64,000 bases of DNA from Parietaria judaica (GCA_954871525.1 OX940867.1:15787343-15851342); one strand, 5' to 3'; shown: positions 1 through 11,509, numbered from the stretch's first letter. Numbers and translations: made by a program. The notes: generated by a model from the sequence alone, not told the origin.

Positions 1-37
1 GGTAATGGAGTCGGGAAGCAAACCCCGATTTCCCATA
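1..37 (+). repeat. 3' end of a Copia 5' LTR (truncated by window)
   Basis: The first 37 bases match the terminal bases of the LTR copies ending near 10012 and 55597 (shared run TAATGGAGTCGGGAA, then AAACCCCGATTT) and directly precede the primer binding site. The expected CCAACA terminus reads CCCATA here, so the end has mutated. The rest of this LTR lies outside the window. Confidence 0.8.
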
Positions 38-39
38 AT

Positions 40-51
40 TGGTATCAGAGC
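40..51 (+). other. Primer binding site (initiator tRNA-Met type)
   Basis: TGGTATCAGAGC is the standard Ty1/Copia minus-strand primer site, complementary to the 3' end of plant initiator tRNA-Met. It lies just after the LTR end. The same site occurs after the LTR at 55597 and, on the minus strand, at 51058-51069. Confidence 0.95.
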
Positions 52-1956
52 CATGGTTCAAGGATAAATAATTACGTAATTTAATTTAACGGTTTAAAGA
101 ACAGATTATTTGATGAATAAATTGAAATTTTAAAATTGAAATTTTTGAATTTCTAGATATTTTAAATATTAATTTAAAATTAGAAATATTACCCGACCCG
201 AATACCCGGATCGAGTAATGGGCCAGGCTACCGAAATAGCCCAGCCCGTAGGCTAGGGTTCGCTCGCAGCGAACCCAGTGGGAGGCCGGGCTGGTGTCCA
301 GCCCGAGGACCTCGGGCCAAGCCCACAGGGAGCGAGCAAGGGCTGCTCCCTGCAACCCGTGGGCCATGCGCCTGGCCAGGCCCAAGCCCATGGCAAGGGC
401 GCTGCCTGGAAGCGCCAAGGGCCTCGGACTTGGGCTCGGGTAGCACGCTGCCTGGCAGCGTAATGGGCCTATAGGCCCACAGCGCTGGCAGCGTTCTGCC
501 CTTCCCTTCGCGAGCCCTGGCCAGGGCAAATCCATGGCACGTGGGCCCGGGCTTAAGCCCGGAAGGCCCACGTGCAACTTTTTTTAATTAGGGCCGGATT
601 TTTTTTATCCGACCCGGTACCCGTGGATTAAATAAATAAAATATTAATTTTTATTTTTGAAATTAATAAATTATGAATTAAATTAATTATCTTTAATTAA
701 TTAGAAATAAAATATGGATGTTATTTCTGGATAAATAACATTGTCTTATTTTATAAAATTCATAAAATTAAATATGGATATTATTTAATACTTAAATAAT
801 ATTGTCTTATTTAATATTAAAATATGAATGATAATTCTTTGGAATGATATCATTGACATATTTTTATATTTCATAAATAATTCTTAATATGGCCTAAAAT
901 CGATTTAATGATAATTCTTTTAGAATAAGTATCATTAATATCTTATTATAAATATTCATCATAGATATAATTTGTTATAACCTATTTTCATAACCCGTAA
1001 ACATAGTGTCTATGTTTTGATAATTATTAATATGTCGAAAATAAGATAGACATAAATAATAAAGAGTAAATGTGAAAGTGGTTATTACTAGTCGGAAAAA
1101 TATCAATCATACGATCTTGTCTAAGGAAGAGGGAATCAAAAGTGGGGCCGGTTCACCATCCACTTCTGGGTGACCGGTTAGGACCCCTCCCATCTACCTG
1201 GAGAAAGTATGAATTGACCTATCACTACCGACGAAATAATAAACACTATAAATAAAGGGCTTTGTTAAGCCGAAATATAAACTTTTAATGTGTCATTAAT
1301 AGAAAGTTTATAATAAGTTTTAAATAACTTAGTATTTAAAAACGTTATTTAATAAAACCATGGCAAGTATAGAATAAATCAAATGGTCTCCATTATTACT
1401 GTCACAAGGTCTGCTGACCACACTGTCTCGAGTCACCCTAGTGTGTCCATTCCCTAAGGAAGGTGTGCTTGTGGAAGGTTTGACACCGTGATAGTTCCAA
1501 AATAATATGGGGACGGAGGAATCTTGGAAATGGACCGCGAGTCACCCTGGAGTGAACATTCCCTAAGGACGACGTTTCCAAGAGGATCCCGAGAACCGAA
1601 AATAATGGGTTGAGCTTGCACGGAAGTTGGTGCTTCCCGACCGTCTATGGTGATAGTTAATAATCATAGAGAACTTTGGTAGTTCTTGTTATGAATATTA
1701 ATTAAGTTTATGACTAAAACTTAGTTTAACCAAACTACACGGTTGATACCGCGAGTCACCCTGGAGTGACCATGCCACTAAGGACGGCAACGACGTGTAC
1801 AGTCGGTTAAATTATCACGAAATAGTTAAAGGGTTTATTTAACGTTTTCCCTGAACATGTTTGCATCATGTAACTATTTCAAACAAAAATATTTTTCAAA
1901 AAACATTCTACCTATAATAAAGTTTAATAAGTTTCTTTTTCAATGCCAGTCTAAAA
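52..1956 (+). mobile_element. Untranslated leader of the large Copia element
   Basis: About 1.9 kb separates the primer site from the gag start. Bases 187-590 are strongly GC-rich and rich in GGGCC/GGCCC palindromes, while the rest is AT-rich. The stretch 40-1368 aligns throughout with 55600-56886, the leader of the second family copy. Three copies of a GAGTCACCCT-containing block lie near 1430, 1538 and 1751. Reading frames across the GC-rich part, such as one on the minus strand at 86-577, differ between the two copies and are not taken as genes. Confidence 0.8.
538..574 (+). other. GC-rich palindromic hairpin in Copia leader
   Basis: CACGTGGGCC at the left pairs with GGCCCACGTG at the right, and the core CGGGCTTAAGCCCG is itself a perfect palindrome. 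The same hairpin is present at 56061-56097 in the other family copy, with two changes that keep wobble pairing in RNA. Its role is unknown; dimerisation or packaging is a guess. Confidence 0.6.
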
Positions 1957-2818
1957 TGTCGAATCCTATCATGTCACTGCTTTCGAACAACACTCTCGCC
2001 GGAAGTAACTTTCAAAATGGAAGAGCAACATAAATATTGTCTTAATCAGTGAAAACATACGCTTTGTCCTCACTGATGAATGTCCCCCTGCACCGGCTGC
2101 TAACAGTGCCAGAGGTGTAAAGGAACTCTATGACTCTTGGGTTCATGCTAACAATCATGCTAAGGCATATATGTTGGCTAGCATGTCTGATTCACTGAGA
2201 GTCAAGCTAGAGGGAAAGGGCGCTGCTTATGATATCATCGAATCTCTCCAAGGTATGTATGGAAAGCAGTCTGAGCAAGCTCAACATGGAGCGACTCGCC
2301 GCTACATAAATGCCAAAATGAAACCAGGGACATATGTTCGTGACCATGTCATGAGCATGACCAATTGGTTCAATGAGGCTGAGCTGCATGGGGCCGTGGT
2401 GGATGAGAAATCTCAGATCAGCATCATTCTTAACTCGTTCTCGCCTGAGTTCGTTCCATTCACCAGCAACTACATTATGAACAAACTGAAATATGGTTTG
2501 ACACAATTGATTAATGAGTTGCAAACCTTTGAGGACATCTCGGGTTTGGTTAAGAAGAAATCTGAATTGAACGTGATGTTCAAGAAAGGATCTTCTTCCA
2601 AAAACTCGAAGATGAAGAAAAGGCCCGGTCCTAAAAAAAGTGGGGAAAGAATTTCCAGCAATAGACAGGACGCAAGAAAGCTGCTGAGAAAGGAAGATGC
2701 TTCCTTTGCAAGGAAAATGGACATTGGAAAAAGGATTGTCCCAAGTTCCAAAGTGAAAAGAAGAATGAAACCGGTGAGTGTCTCACCTGATAAGTTTCTT
2801 ATCACACATTTGTTTTAG
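1957..2818 (+). pseudogene. Copia gag pseudogene
   Basis: The frame opens at ATG 1957 (MSNPIMSLLSNN) but shifts near 2013, after which the frame containing 2171-2818 carries a UBN2-type Copia gag core (WVHANNHAKAYMLASMSD, then a helix-rich region with LTQLINELQTFE). The CCHC zinc knuckle (C-F-L-C-K-E-N-G-H-W-K-K-D-C) is encoded at about 2699-2740, but in a third frame, so another frameshift lies near 2670. Gag would form the virus-like particle and bind element RNA. With at least two frameshifts, no complete protein can be made. Confidence 0.85.
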
Positions 2819-3326
2819 AAAGTCTTTTCTCCAAAGATCTAAAACTGTAACATGTGACATTCTTTGTTTTTCAGCAGCAGCTAAGGAGTAATTGCCGGAA
2901 GTCATCCGAGAGTCTCGGAGATCTATGTCGGCGCAACAAAGAGACTCATTTTTATTTTACTCATTTATTTGATGTAAGGATCTTTTGTTGAAAGGCGATT
3001 TGAAAAACTTTCAATTTTATTGACAATTTTTCATTATTCTTAAATAAAATTTACTTTTCATATGCTATGCAATATTGAGTAAATATCTGAGTTCTTCATT
3101 GTTAGATAAACCTTTAATCAAAGGTTGATATCTAATCATAGTGATCATATCATTATGATGGAAATAAATGACAATACATAAGTAATTGTTGTACCAAGTG
3201 ACAAGTTGTCACAATTCGTTGCCAACAGTGTCTGTTGTCATAAAAGAGTGCAGAAACCACGGTCCCAAATCAGAACCAGATGATACTCAGATGTAGTGGG
3301 AGGTTGTTAAAACTAAGACACCACGA
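2819..3326 (+). mobile_element. Copia internal deletion remnant (no protease or integrase)
   Basis: Between the zinc knuckle and the start of the RT region, where a full element carries protease, GAG-pre-integrase and integrase domains (well over 1.5 kb), there are only about 500 AT-rich bases. No D-S-G protease motif, no H-H-C-C motif and no D-D-E core can be read in any frame. The phrase TCAGA(T/C)GTAGTGGGAGGTT occurs twice (near 3289 and 3361), which suggests a small local duplication at the junction. Confidence 0.65.
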
Positions 3327-5030
3327 GTGATCATAGTTTCATTAGAAACTATGGGAATGCTCAGACGTAGTGGGAGGTTCAAAAGACCAGTTGAACACTA
3401 CGAGCATACCCAGTTGGTATTTCACCTAGCTGTTACAGACACTAGCGTTGAAGATCCCATAGGCTTCAAGCAAGCTATGGTTGATCCTGATAAGGGAGAA
3501 TGGCAGGAAGCCATGAACCAAGAAATAGAATCAATGGATTCTAATGAAGTCTGGGAACTTGTAGACTTACCGGATGGCTTCAAAACCATTGGCTGTAAGT
3601 GGGTATACAAGCGAAAGAGATGAGTGGACGGGAAGGTTGAAACCTTCAAGGCTAGACTAGTGGCAAAGGGTTTTACCCAGAGGGAAGGTATTGATTTCGA
3701 TGAGATCTTCGCTCCAGTCGCTAAGTACAAGTCCATCCGGATTCTCATGGCCATAGCCTGTAATCTCAATTACGAGATTTGGCAGATGGACGTCAAAACC
3801 GCTTTCCTGAACGGGTACATTGACGAGAACATCTATATGGACCAACCAGAAGGGTTCGTGCAACAGGGTCAAGAAGGGAAGGTTTGCAGATTACTCAAAT
3901 CCATCTATGGATTGAAGCAAGCTTCTAGATCCTGGAATCTAAGGTCCTATGAGACCATCAAAACCTATGGATTCATACAGAACGTCACTGAGGCCTGCAT
4001 TTATAAGCTCAATGATGACACCGTGGAAATATTTCTTGTTCTATACGTTGATGATATTCTTCTCATTGGAAACAGTGTGAAGAAATTATCGGACGTGAAA
4101 GCGTGGCTATCTACGCAGGTCCAAATGAAGGACATGGGAGAAGCCAGTTATGTTCTTGGGATCCGTATTTTTAGGGATCACAACAACAGGATTTTAACCT
4201 TATCTCAAGCAGCTTACATTGATAAGGTGCTTGAACGTTTTGCAATGGCAAACTCCAAGGGAGGTAATTTACCAACCAGACATGGAGTGTTCCTTAGCAG
4301 GAAACAGTGCCCAACTTCTCTGGAAGAGCAAGACGAGATGAGGCGGATACCCTATGCTTCAACAGTGGGAAGTCTGATGTATACTATGCAGTGTACTAGG
4401 CCAGACATCTGTTATGTTGTGGGAATAGTAAGTAGATACCAATCCAACCCAGGTATGGCTCACTGGACTGCAGTGAAAAACATTCTCAAGTATCTTCGGA
4501 GAACGAGAGATTATATGTTAGATTTTTCAGGGTCAGAACTAAATCCACTTGGATACACTGATTCAGACTTTATGTCTGATAAGGACGCGAGAAAGTCGAC
4601 GTCAGGAGCAGTGTACACCCATGCTGGTGGAGCGATATTCTGGAGAAGCGTAAAGCAATCCTGTATCGCAGATTCCACAATAGAAGCTGAATATGTGGCT
4701 GCCTGTGAAGCAGCCAAAGAATCAGTTTGGCTAAAGAATTTCTACATGGAACTGGGTGTAGTCCCAGATGTAGATGGGCCACAAACGCTATACTGTGACA
4801 ACAGTGGTGCAGTGGTGAACTCTAAAGAGCCCAGAGACCATAACAAGGCGAAAAATATAGAGAGAAAATACCATCTCATTAGAGAGATAGTACGTCGAGA
4901 CGACGTACGGGTTGTGAAAATAGTTTCGGAAGACAATCTGGCTGATCCATTTACCAAGACATTGCCAGAGAAAATATTCAGGATGCATCTGGAAAATATG
5001 GGCGTGAAAGACATGGGTCATCTTCTTTAA
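3327..5030 (+). pseudogene. Copia reverse transcriptase-RNase H, one in-frame stop
   Basis: This is a Ty1/Copia RVT_2 reverse transcriptase followed by RNase H in one frame, broken by a single TGA at 3621-3623. Visible landmarks: the RT entry WQEAMNQEIESMDSN, the palm segment WQMDVKTAFLNG, the catalytic YVDD in LVLYVDDILLIG (near 4045), the connection segment GSLMYTMQCTRPDICY, and RNase H residues in YTDSDF, EAEYVAA and YCDNSGAV, ending in the usual LADPFTKTLP block. Apart from the stop the domains look complete. No integrase precedes them, so the copy is non-autonomous. The lineage resembles Angela/Tork-type elements, but this is not settled. Confidence 0.9.
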
Positions 5031-5045
5031 GTACAAGTGGGAAAT

Positions 5046-6132
5046 TGTTGGACATATGTGTCCTTAAACAAGATATTTTATCCATTTGTAAAAGATTATG
5101 ATATGTCATTGAATAAAGATGATACTTATTATGTTAATCTTATTATAGTTTCTGGTAGAGTAAAATAGAATGTTTGTTTCCTTAGTTCATAAAGGATGCA
5201 ATTATGTTATTATTATCACAACAGAGTCAATGTGAGGAAGAATTAATAATCATAATAAATGAACTTAAAATGTCCGTGACCTGATCAACTGGGTGGGAGC
5301 CCATTAATCGTATAAGGTCATTAATGTGACTAAGTGACAATCCTATTCTGGATTTTGTGTGTGTCACACTCACTAGAAGTGCATTAAGTATGAAGTGTCT
5401 TTATACTGGACTGGACCTGACTTAAACTCCGACGTTATCATATAAGACCGTCACTTGGAGTTGAGTCACTAGTTGATGATCAAATGGATATTCAATCTAA
5501 GTCCTGAGTGATCTTGAGTCCGAGTTGTTGGCTTGATTGTTCTTTAATTTAACAGTTAAAGAGCACTTTGTTATTGTTGTTCCCAACACTATTATTTTGG
5601 GAACATGATAGTCAGCAGTAAAGGTAGCTTGGTCATAGACATGGGCATCACACAGCTCTCTTAAAAGTCATGATGATTCCTTTGATTGTCGGTGGTGAGA
5701 AGTGACAGGTACCCGTGGGCAACTTATGAATCGAAACCATAAGTGGGTACTCATGATATTACTGATTGACTCAAGAAGGAAAATGCAATGAGAGGAAAAA
5801 CGGTAAAAACCGTATGCTCGTGTGTGGATCATCAACTGAAAGATCAATAACCCGAATTTGATTGTATCAATGGACACTTTGCTGTACTAAAGGGAATAAT
5901 ATATATTTTATCATTAAAGAGTGCAGCCTCGGGTTTATAGTGGAATTACACCGAGGTTTGACGAACACCCTAGCAGTTCATTGGAGCTGAAGTGATACGG
6001 GTCCATGGTCCCAAGGATAGCTTCGTAACGGATTATACGTATGTGATAGGAACATTTTGAGATGTTTAATCATTTGGCAAGATTTATAAAACTTAATTCT
6101 GTGTCAGACATCAGATAGTTTTATCAGTAGCG
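5046..6132 (+). repeat. Copia 3' LTR, first segment
   Basis: It starts TGTTGGACATATGTGTCC right after the polypurine-type tract AAGTGGGAAAT and aligns base by base with the first ~1.1 kb of the intact LTR at 52632. Homology stops abruptly at 6132: this copy reads AGCG then TTTCACAG, the intact LTR reads AGCG then TGGCAAAA. The LTR family resumes at 7439 from an earlier LTR position, so about 700 bp of LTR is present twice around an insert. Confidence 0.85.
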
Positions 6133-7438
6133 TTTCACAGCCTCTCTGTAACACTCACTCTTTCTTATCTCTCCCGCTTCAATCTCTCGGCTTCAATCCA
6201 TCTCGCTTCTCTTTTTTGTCGATTCCAGTCGGAAAAAAAAATGAAACTCAGGTAATTTAGAATATCTTCTCTGACCTGAATCACCTTAGCCCTAATGTTG
6301 TATGGTTTAGTATTTGCACGGTTTTGGAATTTTGAACTAAACATGTATGTGAAATCATAAGTCAGTATATTATATTTAAAACATGCATGTGAAATCATAA
6401 TCGACAGTTTGATTTTACCGGTTAAACAAGTTTATGGACCGTTTTTCATAAAGTTTACCGATGAGTTTGTGTATTTCATTATAATTACTCGTATTTTTAG
6501 GCATGAAATAGTCGCCGTTTAAAAGTCTTGGAAATGCGTCATCAAGTCGTACTCGTAGATATTCAACTAACCCCAAGGAACTTCCATCCAAAATTCAAGA
6601 ATCTGGATTTAAGGTAATTTTTTCATATCTTCGATTCGATGTAATTGCATTTACCATTACGTATTTACAATACATATGATGTAGTTGTTGTTAGATTCAA
6701 ACTTATTTCATTTTATTTTCAATTATGTAGATTAATTTAAAGTGGCTTAAAAATCTTGGAAATGCGTCATCAAGTCGAACTCGCAGAAAATCAACTAAGC
6801 CTAAGGTGCCGCCTTCACAAAATCAAGACTCTTAATTTACGGTATGTGTTCATGTGTTCATGTATTTGATTTTATGTAATTAAAATTACTAATACGTATT
6901 TGTAATATAGATATTTACTTAATTGGTTCTGTTTTTAAATTATGTAGCTATGCATCAATTATACAATTTAAACTTTATTACGATATCGTAATTACATTTA
7001 CGATAATATATTTATAGTACGTTAACCATAGTTACAAAATATTTAAACTGTAATTATAATTAGTAATTAATTTTTTTGGTACATTAACCATTACGATTTC
7101 ACAGTTTTGGTTTACATTTAGAGTTTCAGCATTTTTTTGTACATATCCTGATTTTAAGTTACAGAATCATTTATTTTATATTTATTTTTGAAGTTTCTTG
7201 TTCCTGTTAGACTAAGGCGACATGGTTTAAAGCTAAATACATATCAACAGATCGAGACGATTGAAATCATGATGAAAATTTGGCGGGAAGAGATAAATGT
7301 TGGGCGGGATTCAAAAATGGGCCTTTCGGTCATTTCCTCGACTTCAAGCAACGAGGGACTCCGTCTCGTTTGTTTCATAACCTTGTTCTTCTCGTTATCC
7401 CGAAGAATGGTGACAAATTGTCAGTTATGTTAAATTCC
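6133..7438 (+). other. Foreign insert in the Copia LTR with duplicated exon-like blocks
   Basis: About 1.3 kb with no counterpart in the LTR at 52632. It begins with CT-rich sequence like a 5' UTR and a short ATG followed by CAG/GTAATT. Two similar blocks, near 6520-6613 and 6747-6840, share TCTTGGAAATGCGTCATCAA, encode related short peptides rich in S and R, and each is followed by GGTA-type donor-like sequence. A third block near 7280-7440 encodes GPFGHFLDFKQRGTPSRLF and more, weakly like the DUF1985 domain of plant Ulp1-type transposon-borne genes. I read it as a captured host or MULE gene fragment, now non-coding. Function unknown. Confidence 0.5.
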
Positions 7439-8619
7439 GGAAGTTATCATATAAGACCGTCACTGATAACTTGGAGTTGAGTCACTAGTAGATGATCAAA
7501 TGGATATTCGATCTAAGTCCTGACTAATCTTGAGTCCGAGCTGCTGGCTTGATTGTTCTTTGATTTAACCGTTAAAGAACACAATAAATTACCGTTGTTC
7601 CCAACACTATTATTTTGGGAACATGATAGTTAGCAGTAAGGGTAGCTTGATCATAGACATGGGCATCACAGAGCTCTCTTCAGAGTGATGATGATTCCCT
7701 TGATTGTCGGTGGTGAGAAGTGAGAGGCACCCGTGCGCAACTTATGAATCGAAACCATAAGTGGGTCACTCATAATATTACTGACTGAGTCGAGGATGAA
7801 AATGCAATGAGAAGCATAACGGTAGAAACCGCCTGCTCGTGTGTGGATCATCAAGTGAAAGATCAATAACCCGAATTTGATTTTATCAATGGACACCCTG
7901 CTGTTATAAAGGGAATAATATATACCGTATCACTAAAGAATGCAGCCTCGGGTCTATAGTGGAATCACTTCGAGGTTTGACGAACAACTAGCAGTTCGTT
8001 GGAGCTTAAGTGATACGGGTCCATGGTCCCCAGGATAGCTCCGTAACGGATGATACGTACGTTATTAAAATACATTCTGGATAATGTTTAATCATTTGGC
8101 TAGACTTATAAAACTGAAAGGTCTGTGGCAGACGTCAGATAGTTTTATCGTCAGCGTGGCAAAAGTACCATATCTTGGTACACAAAATTAACTGATAAAA
8201 GAAAGTTCGAATTTATATTTTCTATCAGAACCATGTTGTTGGAAATTAAATTCTAAGCAACTTTGCTTTTTGAACCAAGTCATTTCGACTTACGGTTTGT
8301 GATTTATGGATTTTCTAAGTTTATGCTCGGTTCGATAAACTATGAAATTAAATCACATGTTACGAATTTAAATGATGGTGTGGCACCATGACATTTTTAT
8401 GTGTGATATTGAGATCAGGAATTATTAATATAATTTAATTATTTGGATTTAATTATTAATATCTTATTAATAATTAATTAATAATTAATGCATTTATATT
8501 AATAATTATACATATATATTTAATTATATATATATTGTGTAAATCGATGTGGGCATGTATAATATAGTCCACACGAGTTTGACCTAGCTAGGGTTTAATA
8601 TTTGCGGTATAAATACCTA

Positions 8620-9018
8620 AAGTTTGGTACTTTGGCAAAAACCCTAAAATCAATCTTATCCTTTAAATCGGAGATGATTTAATATCAACCGTAGGATTAA
8701 GATGATTGATTTTTTTACCTAACCCTAATTCGAAAATAGTAGCTTGGTGACCAAGCTTAGGGTTTTCGAATTTGACCTAATTAATTGTATCCATTAGATC
8801 GGTTTAAGATTTAATCTTTACCGTCGGATTGGAAATTAATTAATCATATATATAATATATAATTTTCGAAATATGATTAAGGATTAAATCGAATTAGGGC
8901 TTTTACTAAGTCTTAAGATATTTGATTTTTATCCTAAACTAATTTGATCCATTAGATCGGTCTAAGATTAATTTAAGCCGTTGGATATAGATAATTAATG
9001 AAATTTCGAAATTATTAT

Positions 9019-9049
<31 letters not shown>

Positions 9050-9400
9050 TTTCGAATAAGATAAATAAGTAGATAAGATTGGTATATCTTTTTACCAAGT
9101 CTTTCTTATTTAAAATTAAATCCCCAATTAATTATATCCATTGGATTTAGATAAGATTGAATCTTATCCATTGGATTAAGATAATTAATTATATTTAATT
9201 ATTAATTTCGAAATTGATTAGATATATATATATATATTTGATTTTTAATTAATAAGAAGATAAGATTGGTTTTTATATTTACCAAGTCTTTCTTATTTAA
9301 TTAAATAGCTAAATAATTATAACCATTGGATTTAGATGAGACTGAATCTTAGCCATTGGATTGAGATAATTATTGTTATTTAATTATAAGAAAATCGGAA
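8620..9400 (+). repeat. Degenerate tandem repeats inside the LTR
   Basis: About five units of 150-190 bp. Each holds an ACCAAGTC or ACTAAGTC box, a stretch of TTTAATTAA type, then a pair of similar boxes, CCATTGGATT or CCATTAGATC and CCGTTGGAT. The same units occur in the LTR at 54230-54950. No coding potential. Confidence 0.65.
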
Positions 9401-9441
9401 AAATGATGAGAGAATTTCTCTAATTCGGTTACGGGCCAAGT

Positions 9442-9455
9442 CTATAAATAGGGAG
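9442..9455 (+). promoter_or_regulatory. LTR TATA box
   Basis: TATAAATAGGGAGCT lies ~570 bp before the LTR end, directly upstream of a CT-rich transcribed leader. It is kept exactly in the other LTR at 55006-55019. This is the likely promoter TATA box of the element. Confidence 0.7.
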
Positions 9456-10012
9456 CTCATTTACAACATTTTTCACACCTTCCCCAGAGCAAAAAACTCG
9501 AGCTCTCCCTCTCTCTCTAGGGTCTGCGAGTTTTCTGCCTCTAGTCTCTTTTCTGATTCGGCTTAGGAGACTTTTAATTCCGGAAGCTTCAAAAGAACCT
9601 CAATTAAATTTTGCGACGGAGTCCTGCCGGGGAAGCCCACGCTTCGGAATGAGGAGTCCAGAAGAATATCCCGGAAGATCACGGGTGTTTCCCTCAGCAC
9701 CGGCGGAGCCCTGCCGAACTTCAGAGTCCGCAGCCAGAAACGTCAACTGAGGTACGGCTTATGCATTGGGTTAATAAATGCAAACATTTACCGCTTTCTA
9801 TTTATTTCTTATTTCGACTATGATATTAATAATGAGTTGTGAATATTAAATATGTAATATTTATCGGATCTTGTTAAAATGGTTATTACCCGATATCCGT
9901 GCCGTTACGAGAACAAGTTTTCCGCTTTAAAATAATTTTTAAATGTTACCGGGACGGCTCGGAAGCATATTTCGTGGTAATGGAGTCGGGAATCAAACCC
10001 CGATTTCCAACA

Positions 10013-10330
10013 CGGCGGAGCCCTGCCCGATTCAGAACGCGCAGCCGGAAGTCGTCAATAAAGGTACGGTCTTATGCATTGGGTTAGTAAATGCAACCAT
10101 TTACTGCTTTCTATTTATTTCCTATAATGACTAGATTATTAATAATGATTTATGAATATTAAATTACATAATACTTATCAGATCTTGTTATATGGTTATT
10201 ATCCGATATCCGGACCGTTGAACGGATAACAAGTTTTCCGCTTTAAAATAATTTTTTTAAATGTTACCCGGACGGTTCGGAGGTATAATTCGTGATAATT
10301 TACACGGAATCCGAGACGTGATTCCCAACA
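10013..10330 (+). repeat. Duplicated LTR tail
   Basis: After the proper LTR end at 10012 the sequence re-enters the LTR at CGGCGGAGCCCTGCC (first copy at 9701) and runs a second time to another terminus, CCCAACA, at 10330. The unit is about 315 bp, and the two copies differ at many positions. Confidence 0.8.
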
Positions 10331-11229
10331 ACATGTGTGTATAGGGTTTTTTTTTGGCAAATATTTTATAAATAAAAAAATAGTTAAATGAAACAAAATT
10401 ACCTCCCATTATTTACAAACTAAAAACTACTCCTTATTCATCATTTTAAAAGTTATTGTTTATATAGCTACTATTTTCTTTTTCTTTTATATAAAATTAT
10501 CATATATTTATCAAAAACCAACCGTCGATTTTAAATTTTTAAATTTAATTCAAAATAAGAAGATTTGAGAATATTATTGTTGAATTGCATAACACATTTT
10601 CAGTTATTTTAAAATAGAGATCATATTTTTATATACATGCTATATATTACATAATTTATTACTTTATTTATTATATTTATTCTATACAGTTCTTTTATTA
10701 TTCAATAAAACTATTTAGTTTCGCTAATCAATTTGAACATTCACCAATTCCATTTATAATTTAATAATTAACTAACTTCAATTTTATAATTCGCAATCAC
10801 TATTCACTTTCATAAATTATTATTCTAATTTTAATATTCACTAATCAAAATTAAAATGACTTTTTAATTCTATTATTCAGTAATAATTAAACCTATTTAA
10901 CCCCTCAAGTTCAAAATTCACTTATCAAATTTCAAGTACTTTTCAACATTCATTAAAAAAATTCATTTTATATTATGTTAATCAGCTTTAAAACTCTCGA
11001 ATAAATTTCAAATTTCATTATTCATTAATCGTTATCATAATTAATTAAACAATTTCATAACAAGTATTTGAATATCGAGCAAACTTATATTGTTAAGTAA
11101 AAGCCGTATTATTCTTTAAAATTCAATTATAATGCCTCCGTAAAAATAAAAAATAAAACAACGCCCCGTTGAGATTTAATTCATGTTATTTTTGTAAAAA
11201 GTTCACTAAACTCAACCCTAAAAAAACCC
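10331..11229. other. AT-rich spacer, no gene seen
   Basis: Low-complexity AT-rich sequence after the LTR tail. All reading frames are short and have no recognisable product. No terminal repeats or RNA gene seen. Confidence 0.6.
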
Positions 11230-11509
11230 AATAAGTTCACCCGAGTCAATTAATTGGCTCCCACCCAGTTAATTAAATCACAGACATTTTTTAAGTTCAT
11301 AATAGATTATCAATTCTTCTTTACATTGACTTGAGTGTGATGATAATAACATAATTGCATTTCACTATGAACTATGCATTAAACGTTCTATTTTATTCAA
11401 CCAATAACTATAATAAGATTAACATAATAAATAACATCCTTATTCAATTATAAATCATAATCTTTACAAACGGGTGAAAGTCATATTGTTTAATGACACA
11501 CGTCCGACA
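11230..11509 (-). repeat. Inverted, diverged fragment of the large Copia LTR
   Basis: The reverse complement reads TGTCGGACGTGTGTC and then aligns with the first ~250 bases of the LTR at 5046 and 52632, sharing TATGTTAATCTTATTATAGT and AACTGGGTGGGAGCC. It is an older, opposite-orientation remnant that starts exactly at the LTR boundary. Confidence 0.75.

Larger units (their letters stand above)
7439..10012 (+). repeat. Copia LTR, second segment ending in CCAACA
   Basis: It aligns with 53029-55597 of the intact LTR. It contains the conserved promoter region and the transcribed leader (TATAAATAGGGAGCT, then CCCCAGAGCAAAAA, then a CT-rich stretch). The terminus CCAACA at 10007-10012 is the expected inverse of the TGTTGG start. 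AT-rich degenerate tandem units fill 8620-9400, and a (TA)n run lies near 9018-9050. Confidence 0.85.

Noticed and set aside
86..577. 163-codon minus-strand frame in the Copia leader
   Set aside because: It follows GC-rich repeats, is not conserved in the second copy and has no domain; a by-product of high GC.
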